A stretch of DNA of 64,000 nucleotides from Clostridia bacterium (GTDB lineage: Bacteria; Bacillota; Clostridia; Christensenellales; Aristaeellaceae), in the NCBI GenBank assembly GCA_017534885.1, contig JAFXVR010000006.1:1-64000 (forward strand). The letters are read 5' to 3'. Shown piece by piece: positions 45,746 to 53,666 of this stretch. The number at the start of each line of letters is the position of its first letter. The first letter of the stretch is position 1. A program made the translations under genes and the position numbers. The notes under the pieces are model-generated. The model was not told the DNA's origin and did no database searches. It saw nothing but the letters and a program-made list of their open reading frames with translations.

Positions 45746-46618
45746 TCATGTACCGTTGATGGTCACCCAAACCCTGTCCGCCTCCCGCCCCAGCGCCCAC
45801 TGATAGGCCTGCGAGCGGCGGACGGCTTCGGCAAAGTCGTCAAGCGACTCGAGGAGCCAGTCGGTCTGAACGAGCCTGTTCAGGCCGTCCCTGGCTTGCT
45901 CATCCATATCGTCCAGCGCGTACCTGCATTCGATCTCAAGCTGGTAGTATTGGTCGCTTTCCTCATCTTCCACCTGCCAGGTCCAGGACAGGACAAAATA
46001 CATGCCGTCGGGATCGGAACCCTGATCGACGCCCGCCTGCAGAAGGTACAGGCTCTCCATGCCGTTGCTCTGAGGCCACACGGGCAGGATGGCTGTCAGG
46101 ATCTCGCTGACTTCTCTCCTGTCGCCGATGGCGTCGTACAGCTCATTGCGCTTTTGAAGCAGCTCTACGGCCTGGCCTTCCAGCGGGATGAATTCGGCGG
46201 GAGGACAGTCTCTCGCCTGAAGCGCCTGTCTGACCAGCTCCTCAAAATCGTCGTAATACGCGCGCTCTCCGCAATGGGATGCCCATGCCCAATCCAGGAT
46301 GCCTCTGTCCTCGCGGTGATCCTCAAAGAAATCATACAGGAGGAAGCGTTCGCCCTGCGCATTGATTCCCGTCACCCTGTGCGCGTAAAACAGATCGAGG
46401 CGCACCTCCAGAGCGGTGACGCCCGGATTCTCCCGGCAGGCCTCCTGCACCCTTTCCGCCAGGTAATCCGCGGCGTGCGCCGGGTCGCTGTCCAACTGTG
46501 CGAAACAGCTCATCGCCTGCGTCCGATCATTGTCCATCCGTTCATCTCCCGTGTGTGTGATTCCGGAAAGCGGAACCGCCATGAGCAGGGCAAGCAGAAG
46601 GCAAAGGATCAGGGTCAT
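45746..46618 (-). CDS. Secreted hypothetical protein
   Basis: Protein of 290 aa with a typical signal peptide (MTLILCLLLALLMAVPLSG) and a good GGAGGG site. The mature part is acidic, helical and rich in W and Y; no conserved catalytic motif is apparent. It lies 28 bases downstream of another secreted protein gene. Function unknown. Confidence 0.7.
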   Translation of the reverse strand: MTLILCLLLALLMAVPLSGITHTGDERMDNDRTQAMSCFAQLDSDPAHAADYLAERVQEACRENPGVTALEVRLDLFYAHRVTGINAQGERFLLYDFFEDHREDRGILDWAWASHCGERAYYDDFEELVRQALQARDCPPAEFIPLEGQAVELLQKRNELYDAIGDRREVSEILTAILPVWPQSNGMESLYLLQAGVDQGSDPDGMYFVLSWTWQVEDEESDQYYQLEIECRYALDDMDEQARDGLNRLVQTDWLLESLDDFAEAVRRSQAYQWALGREADRVWVTINGT

Positions 46619-46646
46619 CCAGCCGCCCTCCTGTCAGCCATCTTCC

Positions 46647-47723
46647 TCACCACCCGCTCGGCGACCAGATGATGTCAAAGGCGGCGGAGTTCTCGAGGTC
46701 TTCCATGAAGACGTCCGCAATCAGGCCGCTGGTGCCCTGGAGGTTGGTGAAGCGGTAGAGGGTGTAGATGAAGTAGCTCTTGCCGTCCTCGCCCTTGCCC
46801 AGGTTGCCCCGCACCAGGAAGTCGTTGATGTGGCCATAGCGGTCGGCGTTGTACCAGTACTTGGCCCGCTTGCCGGTCTCGTTGAAGGTCAGGGTGCCGC
46901 TGTGCTTGTAGCTGCCCGTGTCGTACAGGTTGGCGCCGCTGCTGATCCGGGTTTCCTGCACCAGATAGCACACGATGCCCCGGCCCAGGGTCATGGTGGG
47001 GGTGATGCCGGTGACGGTCTCGCCGTCATAGCCGGTGATGACGGGAACGGTGGTCACCTTGTTGGGGTCGGTGAGGCTGATCATGTCGGCCCGCACCCGG
47101 AAGCCGCCCGCCTCCAGCACCGCGCAGTCGTAATCGCTGCTGCAGGGGAAGTCCTCCGGGGAGAGGGTCACCTGCTCCATGTGCTTCAGGATGCGCCTCA
47201 CCTCATTGCGCAGGGCCTTGGTCACATCGCTCAGGGCATCCGTGTAGTCCTCGGGATTGGAGAGGGGCCCCCGGACGTGCACCAACAGGCAGCGCTGCTC
47301 CCGGTTGTTTTTGCTCAGGTCGATCAGGGCCTCCACGTTAGGCGCGGTGTCCTCGCTCACCTTCTTTTTGGTGATCCGGTAGGCTTTGACCCGGTCGTCC
47401 TTCACGCCCAGACTGGTGATCTCGGTGTAATTCTCCAGGTAGCTGAAGGCCGCGCGGTTGCCCACCTCATAGCGGATGAAGCGGTCACTGACGGCCACCT
47501 CCGCCATATCCGTGAGGAAAAACAGCACCCTTGCGCTGGTGGGCAGGGGGAATTCGATGCGGTTGTGGCTGTTCTTGCTCTCGCTCCACTCCAGGCTGAT
47601 CCGCGGGCAGGCGTCCTCGGGCACGGAGTCGTCCCAGTTGTATTCCAGGCGATCCGCCAAAGCGGCGCCAGCGCCCAGCGCTACGGCGAGGGCCAGCAGC
47701 AGGGCCAGCAAACGTTTGATCAT
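46647..47723 (-). CDS. Secreted hypothetical protein
   Basis: Protein of 358 aa. ATG47723 is preferred because AGGAG is seven bases upstream; ATG47729 is too close to it. Signal peptide MIKRLLALLLALAVALGAGAALA, cleaved near ALA-D. The mature protein looks globular, with a regular alternation of beta strands and several basic stretches. No family recognised. It heads the three-gene run 47723-45162. Confidence 0.72.
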   Translation of the reverse strand: MIKRLLALLLALAVALGAGAALADRLEYNWDDSVPEDACPRISLEWSESKNSHNRIEFPLPTSARVLFFLTDMAEVAVSDRFIRYEVGNRAAFSYLENYTEITSLGVKDDRVKAYRITKKKVSEDTAPNVEALIDLSKNNREQRCLLVHVRGPLSNPEDYTDALSDVTKALRNEVRRILKHMEQVTLSPEDFPCSSDYDCAVLEAGGFRVRADMISLTDPNKVTTVPVITGYDGETVTGITPTMTLGRGIVCYLVQETRISSGANLYDTGSYKHSGTLTFNETGKRAKYWYNADRYGHINDFLVRGNLGKGEDGKSYFIYTLYRFTNLQGTSGLIADVFMEDLENSAAFDIIWSPSGW

Positions 47724-47915
47724 GGTCATGCTCCTCTCATTATGTGAGTTCTGCGATGTTCTCCTGATCTGGATTATACACGACCTTCCCCCGCTTTTCA
47801 AGGGGCTGAAGGCAAAGCAGGGGAGAAGGCCGCAGGTTTCCCTGTTCATTTTCCCGCACCCGTCCAAAAAGACCGCGCCCAAAAAGACCGCCCCAAAAAG
47901 CCCCTCAAAACCCCC

Positions 47916-47943
47916 TTGCATTTCCCCTGAAATCTGCTATAAT
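47916..47943 (+). promoter_or_regulatory. Promoter of the rpsF operon
   Basis: TTGCAT at 47916-47921, a 16-base spacer and TATAAT at 47938-47943, preceded by TGC. Confidence 0.8.
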
Positions 47944-47962
47944 ACTTTCTTGGCACATCCTT

Positions 47963-47987
47963 GCGCTGTACGATAAGGATGCAGCGC
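47963..47987 (+). promoter_or_regulatory. Hairpin in the rpsF leader
   Basis: GCGCTG/CAGCGC stem with a 13-base loop just upstream of the rpsF ribosome-binding site. Many bacteria carry an S6:S18-binding leader here that autoregulates the operon; I cannot confirm that this is one. Confidence 0.4.
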
Positions 47988-48013
47988 CATACGTCCATGA
48001 GGAGGTGAATCGT

Positions 48014-48505
48014 ATGAACAGGTATGAACTCACGATCATTCTCGACACGTCCCTGGAGGACAGCGACCGCAGCGCGGTGCTGGACAAGGTGACCGCTCTG
48101 ATCACCGCGAAGGGCGGCGAGGTGGAGAAGGTCGACACCACCTGGGGCAAGCGCCGCTTGGCCTACGCGATCAATTACAAGACCGAGGGCTGGTACGTGC
48201 TGGTGACCTTCCAGGCGCCGACTGATCTTCCCCGCGAGATCGAACGTCAGCTGCGCATCAACGAGAACGTGCTGCGCTACATGACCGTCCGCGTGCTGGA
48301 GAAGAAGAGCAAGGTCAAGCCGAAGCCCGTGCCGGTGCGCGTGGCTCCCGCTGAAGCCCCCAAGGCCGAGGCTGTGGAAGCCGCCGCTGAGGCCGTCGCG
48401 GCTGAGGCTGAGGCTGCCGTCGAGGCCGCCGAGCCCGCCGCCGAGGCTGTGGAAGCCGCCGCTGAGGCCATTGAGGCCGCCGTGGAAGCCCCCGCCGCCG
48501 AGTGA
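48014..48505 (+). CDS. rpsF: 30S ribosomal protein S6 with long Ala/Glu tail
   Basis: 163 aa. The first ~97 residues are S6 (MNRYELTIILDTSLED, TWGKRRLAYAINYKTEGWYVL, ERQLRINENVLRYMTVR), which binds S18 on the small-subunit platform. After a basic KKSKVKPKPVPVR stretch there are ~55 residues made almost only of A, E, V and P, with EAVEAAAEAV repeated. ATG48014 lies eight bases after GGAGG. First gene of the conserved rpsF-ssb-rpsR operon. Confidence 0.95.
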   Translation: MNRYELTIILDTSLEDSDRSAVLDKVTALITAKGGEVEKVDTTWGKRRLAYAINYKTEGWYVLVTFQAPTDLPREIERQLRINENVLRYMTVRVLEKKSKVKPKPVPVRVAPAEAPKAEAVEAAAEAVAAEAEAAVEAAEPAAEAVEAAAEAIEAAVEAPAAE

Positions 48506-48515
48506 GGAGTCAGAC

Positions 48516-48968
48516 ATGAACAAACTCACCATTATCGGCAACGTCACCCATGACCCTGAACTCCGCACCGCCAATACCGCCAATGGCCCTGTGTCGGTCT
48601 GCTCCTTCAGCGTCGCGGTCAACAGCCGCCGCCGGACGCAGAACGGCCAGGAAGAGACGACCTTCTTCCGCTGCACCGCGTGGCGGCAGCAGGCCGAGAC
48701 CATTGCGAAGTATGTGCGCAAGGGGAACAAGATTTTCGTTGTCGGCCCGGTTACCGGCCGCAGCTATCAGGGAAATGACGGCGTCGTCCGCTACAACCTT
48801 GAGGTGCAGGTTGAGGATTTTGAATTCCTGACCCCCAAGAGCGATGGCACCGGCGTGACCGGGATGAACAGTGCCGCTCCCGTGTCCGCGCCCCAGGCCG
48901 CGCCCGCTGCGCCCACCGCGCAGAACAACGGCTTTACCGCCGTGGACAGTGATGAATTGCCGTTCTGA
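48516..48968 (+). CDS. ssb: Single-stranded DNA-binding protein
   Basis: 150 aa from ATG48516. OB-fold at residues 1-105 (MNKLTIIGNVTHDPELRT, FSVAVNSRRRTQNGQEETTFF, VVGPVTGRSYQGNDGVVRYNL), then an A/P/Q-rich linker and the acidic tip DSDELPF that recruits repair and replication partners. Middle gene of the rpsF operon, ten bases after rpsF. Confidence 0.96.
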   Translation: MNKLTIIGNVTHDPELRTANTANGPVSVCSFSVAVNSRRRTQNGQEETTFFRCTAWRQQAETIAKYVRKGNKIFVVGPVTGRSYQGNDGVVRYNLEVQVEDFEFLTPKSDGTGVTGMNSAAPVSAPQAAPAAPTAQNNGFTAVDSDELPF

Positions 48969-49002
48969 GGACGGTATCCGAGATTGAAAGGAGGGCCTTC
49001 CT

Positions 49003-49260
49003 ATGTCTGAGGCTCGCGAAGAGAGGAGACCGCGCCCGCGCAACGGCCGCCGTCCGCGCCGCAAGGTCTGCAGCTTCTGTGTGGACAAGATTCCGTATAT
49101 TGACTATAAGGACGTCAACCGTCTGCGCCGCTTCATCAACGAGCGGGGCAAGATCCTGCCCTGCCGCATGACCGGCAACTGTGCCAAGCATCAGCGTCAG
49201 CTCAGCGAGGCGATCAAGCGCGCCCGCATCATTGCGCTGCTGCCCTACACCGCCGAGTAA
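49003..49260 (+). CDS. rpsR: 30S ribosomal protein S18
   Basis: 85 aa with a basic N-terminus and the S18 core: [58 protein letters not shown]. Its four cysteines suggest a zinc-binding S18 paralogue type (C+ form). GAAAGGAGG precedes the ATG. A terminator follows after seven bases; rplI, often next in this operon, is not here. Confidence 0.96.
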   Translation: MSEAREERRPRPRNGRRPRRKVCSFCVDKIPYIDYKDVNRLRRFINERGKILPCRMTGNCAKHQRQLSEAIKRARIIALLPYTAE

Positions 49261-49266
49261 TTTGGC

Positions 49267-49305
49267 CGCGCCTCTGATATTGCTCAGAGGCGCGTTTCTG
49301 TTTTT
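49267..49305 (+). terminator. Terminator of the rpsF operon
   Basis: An 11-bp stem, CGCGCCTCTGA (49267-49277) with TCAGAGGCGCG (49284-49294), then TTTCTGTTTTT. Confidence 0.9.
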
Positions 49306-49308
49306 GGC

Positions 49309-49396
49309 GCAGGGGTTTCGCCTCTGCGGAGGCGACCAGGGGGGCTTTGCGGTCGCCCCCCTGGACCCCCTTCGCGCCGCATCCCTTTACTTGATT
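49309..49396 (+). repeat. REP-B structured repeat, copy 2
   Basis: TTTCG-hairpin-CGACCAG element with first stem CGCCTC-tgcg-GAGGCG and second stem CCAGGGGGGC/GCCCCCCTGG, then CCTTCGCG. From 49397 to 49510 there is an AT-richer spacer with several TTTCG/TTTGATT words and no gene. Confidence 0.75.
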
Positions 49397-49510
49397 CGGT
49401 TTTGCTTGTTTCGACTTACTCGTTTCATTTCGTTATTTGATTCTCGTGTAAAGTCCCTGAGATCTTTACATGTTTGTGACTGCTTCAAAGAGTCGTTTCA
49501 GGAGGCATTC

Positions 49511-50002
49511 ATGTCGGACGCGGTGAAGGCGGCGCGGGCGGTTTTGGGGGATGTGACGCCGCTCTGGCGGGACTGCGGGGCGGGGTGCGGCGCGGCCTGC
49601 TGCGCTTCGCTGCCGGGGGAGGAGACGGGGATGCTGCTCTTTCCCGGGGAGGCGGAGATGTACCGGGAGGCGCCGGGCTTCCGGGTGGAGGCGGCGGCGC
49701 AGGGCGCGCTGCTGATCTGCCCGGGGACGTGCCGCCGGGAGGAGCGGCCCCTTTCCTGCCGCCTGTTTCCGCTGCTGCCCCTGCTGCGGGAGGACGCCAT
49801 CCGCGTGGCGATGGACGCCCGGGCCAGGGCGGTCTGCCCCCTGGCGCGGCAGGGGGTAAAAGCGCTGCGGGAGGACTTTGTGGAGGCGGTGCGCGCCGCC
49901 GGGCGTCTGCTGGCGGAAGAGGAGGAAAGCCGGGCCTTTCTGCTGCGGCTGACCCGGGAGCAGGATGAGTGGAAGGCTCTGCGCCGGACGTTGGGAGGAT
50001 GA
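49511..50002 (+). CDS. YkgJ-like cysteine-cluster protein
   Basis: 163 aa from ATG49511 after GGAGG. The N-terminal half has the cysteine pattern of the YkgJ zinc/iron-chelating family (DCGAGCGAACCASLPGEE, then CPGTCRREERPLSCRLFPLL), a metal-binding domain of unknown role. The C-terminal half is helical and charged. The DNA methyltransferase gene begins four bases after its stop, so the two form an operon. Confidence 0.8.
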   Translation: MSDAVKAARAVLGDVTPLWRDCGAGCGAACCASLPGEETGMLLFPGEAEMYREAPGFRVEAAAQGALLICPGTCRREERPLSCRLFPLLPLLREDAIRVAMDARARAVCPLARQGVKALREDFVEAVRAAGRLLAEEEESRAFLLRLTREQDEWKALRRTLGG

Positions 50003-50005
50003 AGC

Positions 50006-51232
50006 ATGTTTGAGCGAACCGAGGTCAGCCGTCTGGTGATCGGCAGCGGGCGGGACGAGCTGCTCTGCCTGGACGTTTCCCTGCCCCAGGACGCGCTGGC
50101 GGCCCATCAGGGGAAGGCCCAGTTTGTGTACATGGATCCGCCCTTCCTCACCGGGGACACTTTCGCCCTGCGCCGGCCCTTCGGCACCACCGGCTGGGAA
50201 AAGGGCAAGCCCATGGTTCAGACGGGCGGCTTCAGCGACCGCGCCAGCGATCCCGAGGCCTATTACGCCATGCTGAAGGGGCTGATCACCACCGCCCGCG
50301 GCCTGCTGCGCCCCGAGGGCCTGTTCGCCCTGCACCTGGACTGGCGCGCCTCCGCCCGGGCGAGGCTGCTGTGCGAGGAGATCTTCGGGCCCAATCAGTT
50401 CCTCAACGAGCTGATCTGGAGCTACGAGAGCGGCGGACGGGCCAAGCGCTGGTTCAGCCGCAAGCATGACACCATCCTCCTCTTCGCCGCCGACGCCGGC
50501 CGCTACCGCTTCAGCCTGGACAAGGTGCCCATTCCCCGCACCGAGGCCCGACACAATCACCTGAAGCGCCGCGTGGACGAGAACGGCCGGGCCTACGGCG
50601 CCATCACCGTGGGTGGCAAGGAATACCGCTATTACGACGACGAGCCCACCTATCCGGGGGACGTGTGGACGGACATCAGCCACCTGCAGCAGCGCGACCC
50701 TGAGCGCACCGGCTGGCCCACCCAGAAGCCCCTCCGCCTGATGGAGCGGCTGATGCTGCCCACCGTCACCACCCGCGACCTGGCGGTGGAGCTCTGCTGC
50801 GGCTCCGGCTCCTGCCTGGCTGCCGCCCGCGCCTTAGGCTGCCATTTTGTGGGCTGTGACCTGGCCCCGGAGGCCATCTCCGTCTCCGTCCACCGCCTGC
50901 AGAAGGATCTGAGCGTCACCTGCCCCCAGACCGCCGATCAGGCCGCCCTCTACGGCGGTGTCCACGGCGGCATGATGCTGCTGACAGGCCTCGACGCCCC
51001 CCACCCCGCCTGGCCCCGGGGCTGCAGCGGCCTGGACGCCATCGAGAGCTGGGCCTGCGGCCGCCTCACCCCTGACGGCGTCCTCCGCGCCTTTGAGCTG
51101 CTCCGCCGCACCCGCTCCACCCCCGACATCCAGCCCATGTCCCTCCTTCCCCCCGGCCCCGGCGTCCCCGCCGTCTGGTGCTTCGATGCCGCCGGACGTG
51201 CGATGGCCTTCAGGTGGACGGGGGAGGAGTGA
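50006..51232 (+). CDS. DNA methyltransferase, N6-adenine/N4-cytosine type (orphan)
   Basis: 408 aa. The catalytic motif IV D44-P-P-F47 comes first and the SAM motif I-like segment ELCCGSGSCLAAARALG lies near residue 265, so this is the beta-class order. TGWPTQKPLRLMERL, typical of this class, precedes motif I. The last ~110 residues are an unfamiliar extension. No restriction endonuclease or specificity gene lies nearby, so it is solitary here or acts in regulation. GGAGG precedes the ATG. Recognition sequence unknown. Confidence 0.88.
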   Translation: MFERTEVSRLVIGSGRDELLCLDVSLPQDALAAHQGKAQFVYMDPPFLTGDTFALRRPFGTTGWEKGKPMVQTGGFSDRASDPEAYYAMLKGLITTARGLLRPEGLFALHLDWRASARARLLCEEIFGPNQFLNELIWSYESGGRAKRWFSRKHDTILLFAADAGRYRFSLDKVPIPRTEARHNHLKRRVDENGRAYGAITVGGKEYRYYDDEPTYPGDVWTDISHLQQRDPERTGWPTQKPLRLMERLMLPTVTTRDLAVELCCGSGSCLAAARALGCHFVGCDLAPEAISVSVHRLQKDLSVTCPQTADQAALYGGVHGGMMLLTGLDAPHPAWPRGCSGLDAIESWACGRLTPDGVLRAFELLRRTRSTPDIQPMSLLPPGPGVPAVWCFDAAGRAMAFRWTGEE

Positions 51233-51246
51233 AGGGGAAGACAATG

Positions 51247-51281
51247 AAAAAAGGCTCCCCCTGGTGTTTGGATGGGGAGCC
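51247..51281 (-). terminator. Terminator of the DUF4143-type ATPase gene
   Basis: GGCTCCCC (51253-51260) pairs with GGGGAGCC (51274-51281). On the minus strand six T follow. It may also stop the methyltransferase transcript, which converges here. Confidence 0.85.
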
Positions 51282-51297
51282 TTTGGAATGGGTTCGC

Positions 51298-52608
51298 TCA
51301 CAGATCAATCGCTGATTCGTCCAGCAGAAACTGTTCGATGCCCATGTACACGATGCCCTTTTCATCGCGCCAGGGCAGGATGTCATCCTTCACAATGACC
51401 ATCTTCCGGAAGGAATCGCCGATGCGCTTCAGGGAATTGATCTCCTGTTCCCGCTTGGCCGGATCATCCAGATGAAGCGCCGACTGAATGTAATACCGCT
51501 GCTGACCCTTCCCGGCGACAAAATCCACCTCCAGCTGAAGGCGAACCTTCCGCTCCTTTCCGCCTTCATCCGCCGTCTTGCCGGAATAGCTGACGATGCC
51601 CACATCCACATTGAAGCCGCGGCGGATCAGCTCGTTGTAGATGATGTTTTCCATGATGTGCGTCTCTTCCGTCTGGCGGAAATTGAGACGGGCGTTCCGC
51701 AGACCGATGTCGCCGAAGTAGTATTTCAGCGGCGTGTCGAAATAGGCCGCGCCCCTGATGCCGTACCGCCGCGCGCAGTCAATCACATAGGCTTCCCTGA
51801 AATACTCCAGATAGCGGCTGATGGTGGTGTGGGTCACCGCCATCTTTTTTTCGGAGCGGAAACGGTTTTCCAGCTTGGACGGATTGGTCAGCGACCCGAT
51901 GGCCGACGAGACAAAGTCCAGCAGAACATCCAGCACCTCCTGGTCGTTCCGGATGCCGTTCCGCTCCACAATGTCCCGGAGGTAGGTCTCCTCAAAGAGC
52001 TGCTTCAGATAGCGGCTCTTCTCCTCGGGCGTTTCAAGCTGAAGCACATAGGGCATCCCGCCGAAAACGCAGTAGTCCCGCCATGCGTGCGCCTTGTCCG
52101 GGCAGGCCTCCCTGAATTCGGCGTAGGAGAGCGGATGCAGGTGGATTTCATCCCCCCTGTCGCGGAACTGGGTGAGCACGTCCTTCGAGAGCATCCGCGA
52201 ATTGCTGCCGGTGACATAGAGATCCACGTTCGGGATCTTCATCAGGCCGAGAAGGGTGTCAATGAAGGTGACCTTCTGGCCCGAATCCCCCAGGTAAGGA
52301 TTGGGAATTTCCTCGCAGAACTGCACCTCGTCGATGAAAATGTAGTATCGCTGATCCGTCTCCGCGATGCGCTTCCGGATGAAGGCGTCCAGCTCGAAGG
52401 GGTTTCTGTACCGGACATTGCCGATCTCATCCAGGGCCAGCTCTACAATCTGCTCCCCGTGGACGCCGTCGGAGAGCAGGTAATCCCTGTAGATTTCGGA
52501 CAGCAGGTAGGATTTCCCGCAGCGACGGATGCCTGTGATGATCTTGACCCTGCCGTTGTCCCTGTGCCTGATGAGTTCCCTCAGGTATTGATCCCGCTGA
52601 ATCCGCAT
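51298..52608 (-). CDS. ATPase with AAA_14 and DUF4143 domains
   Basis: 436 aa from ATG52608. The AAA domain carries Walker A GIRRCGKS at residues 26-33, Walker B YYIFIDEVQF near 110 and sensor-like VTGSNSRML near 155. The DUF4143 C-terminal domain (YFDTPLKYYFGDIGLRNARL, ENIIYNELIRRGF) includes a nuclease-like core with LEVDFVAGKG. Such ATPases are widespread accessory genes of unknown cellular role. The frame is open upstream of ATG52608 through the downstream palindrome; GGGCGGGGG is the nearest ribosome-binding site. Its promoter is flanked by two 42-bp palindromes. Confidence 0.88.
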   Translation of the reverse strand: MRIQRDQYLRELIRHRDNGRVKIITGIRRCGKSYLLSEIYRDYLLSDGVHGEQIVELALDEIGNVRYRNPFELDAFIRKRIAETDQRYYIFIDEVQFCEEIPNPYLGDSGQKVTFIDTLLGLMKIPNVDLYVTGSNSRMLSKDVLTQFRDRGDEIHLHPLSYAEFREACPDKAHAWRDYCVFGGMPYVLQLETPEEKSRYLKQLFEETYLRDIVERNGIRNDQEVLDVLLDFVSSAIGSLTNPSKLENRFRSEKKMAVTHTTISRYLEYFREAYVIDCARRYGIRGAAYFDTPLKYYFGDIGLRNARLNFRQTEETHIMENIIYNELIRRGFNVDVGIVSYSGKTADEGGKERKVRLQLEVDFVAGKGQQRYYIQSALHLDDPAKREQEINSLKRIGDSFRKMVIVKDDILPWRDEKGIVYMGIEQFLLDESAIDL

Positions 52609-52658
52609 ACCCCGCCCCCGTCCTTTCCGCGCCGGCGCTCCGTCCGCCCTGTCCTCTC

Positions 52659-52700
52659 CTGCGAACAATTTCTGCACCCAGGTGCACTTTTTGTTCGCAG
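52659..52700. promoter_or_regulatory. 42-bp palindrome 1 (downstream of the ATPase promoter)
   Basis: CTGCGAACAA at one end matches TTGTTCGCAG at the other, with an inner TGCACC/GGTGCA pair. It covers the expected transcription start of the ATPase gene. Confidence 0.75.
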
Positions 52701-52702
52701 AC

Positions 52703-52732
52703 AGTATACCCCATCCCCCTACCCCCCGTCAA
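52703..52732 (-). promoter_or_regulatory. Promoter of the DUF4143-type ATPase gene
   Basis: On the minus strand TTGACG (52727-52732), an 18-base spacer rich in G and TATACT (52703-52708). Confidence 0.7.
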
Positions 52733-52735
52733 CCC

Positions 52736-52777
52736 CTGCGAACAATTTCTGCACCCAGGCGCACTTTTTGTTTGCAG
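52736..52777. promoter_or_regulatory. 42-bp palindrome 2 (upstream of the ATPase promoter)
   Basis: Same 42-bp sequence as palindrome 1 apart from a few changes (GCGCAC for GTGCAC, TTTGCAG for TTCGCAG). Start-to-start distance is 77 bp, close to a whole number of helical turns. Confidence 0.75.
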
Positions 52778-52850
52778 CCTCACCTCCAACCTTCTCCCTT
52801 CAACCTCCAACCTCAGCCGCCCAGCTCAGCTAACAGCTAAAAGCCCCCCA
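52778..52850 (+). repeat. Pyrimidine-rich dispersed repeat, second copy
   Basis: CACCTCCAACCTTC and CAACCTCCAACCTCAGC units as at 3838-3908, followed by CAGCTCAGCTAACAGCTAA. Confidence 0.45.
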
Positions 52851-52879
52851 TTGCCTCTCCCCCCAAAACCTGCTATACT
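52851..52879 (+). promoter_or_regulatory. Promoter of the Nudix gene
   Basis: TTGCCT at 52851-52856, a 17-base spacer and TATACT at 52874-52879, preceded by TGC. Confidence 0.75.
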
Positions 52880-52902
52880 CTCCTCAGCGGAGGCGATTGG
52901 CG

Positions 52903-53439
52903 ATGGAAATCTTTGATCTGTACACGGCGGAGCGGGAGAAGACGGGCAAGACGATGGTCCGGGGGGAGCGGACGCCGGAGGGGTATTACCGGCTGGTGGT
53001 GCACGTCTGCGTCTTTGACGGGGCGGGGCGGATGCTGATCCAGCAGCGGCAGCCCTTCAAGCGCGGCTGGGCCAACCTGTGGGACATCACGGTGGGCGGC
53101 TGCGCGGTGGCCGGGGACTCCAGCCGGGCCGCGGCGGAGCGGGAGACCCGGGAGGAGCTGGGGCTGGACATCGACCTGAGCGATGTGCGCCCGACCCTGA
53201 CCCTCCACTGGGAGCACGGCTTTGACGACTACTATGTGCTGACCCGGGATGTCGACCCCCGCGCGCTTCGGCTTCAGCCGGAGGAAGTGCAGGCCGTGCG
53301 CTGGGCCAGCCGGGACGAGATCATCGAAATGATCGACGGCGGCCTGTTCATCCCCTATGAGAAGAGCCTGATTGACCTGCTGTTCAGCCGGAGAAATCAC
53401 CGGAGCGCCCACACGCGGCCGGATTGGACGGGAGGCTGA
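52903..53439 (+). CDS. Nudix hydrolase (isopentenyl-diphosphate isomerase-like group)
   Basis: 178 aa from ATG52903, nine bases after GGAGG. The Nudix box runs from GGCAVAGD to RETREELGLDI; the usual first Glu is Asp. The fold (FDLYTAEREKTG, GYYRLVVHVCVFD, MLIQQRQPFKRGWANLWDIT) is that of the Nudix group with IDI-like N-termini, often of unknown substrate. Followed by two bases and a truncated acetyltransferase gene. Confidence 0.9.
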   Translation: MEIFDLYTAEREKTGKTMVRGERTPEGYYRLVVHVCVFDGAGRMLIQQRQPFKRGWANLWDITVGGCAVAGDSSRAAAERETREELGLDIDLSDVRPTLTLHWEHGFDDYYVLTRDVDPRALRLQPEEVQAVRWASRDEIIEMIDGGLFIPYEKSLIDLLFSRRNHRSAHTRPDWTGG

Positions 53440-53440
53440 A

Positions 53441-53551
53441 ATGGAACTGCGGAAACTCAACCCGGAGGACGCTGCCGCCCAGTGGGCGTACACCAGCGCC
53501 CTGCCTCCGGATGAAAACGGGCTGACGAACCCGTACCACGGCGTTTCTTAA
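53441..53551 (+). pseudogene. Truncated GNAT acetyltransferase gene
   Basis: GGAGG then ATG53441. The product (MELRKLNPEDAAAQWAYTSA, PPDENGLTNPYHGVS) is the first ~35 residues of a GNAT acetyltransferase, cut off by TAA at 53549-53551. The acetyl-CoA binding part is absent and nothing like it follows before 53667. Confidence 0.7.
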
Positions 53552-53666
53552 GAGCAGCGATCAAAAAGCCCGCCCTGGAGGACGGACTGAAGCGCTCCCC
53601 AAGTCAGGCGCATAAATGAAAGATTGAGCGTAAAGGGCAGCACACCGTGCAGAAAGGAGCAGCATC

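Noticed and set aside
50006..52608. Restriction-modification system formed by the methyltransferase and the DUF4143-type ATPase
   Set aside because: The ATPase is on the other strand, has its own promoter and terminator, and shows no restriction-subunit motifs.
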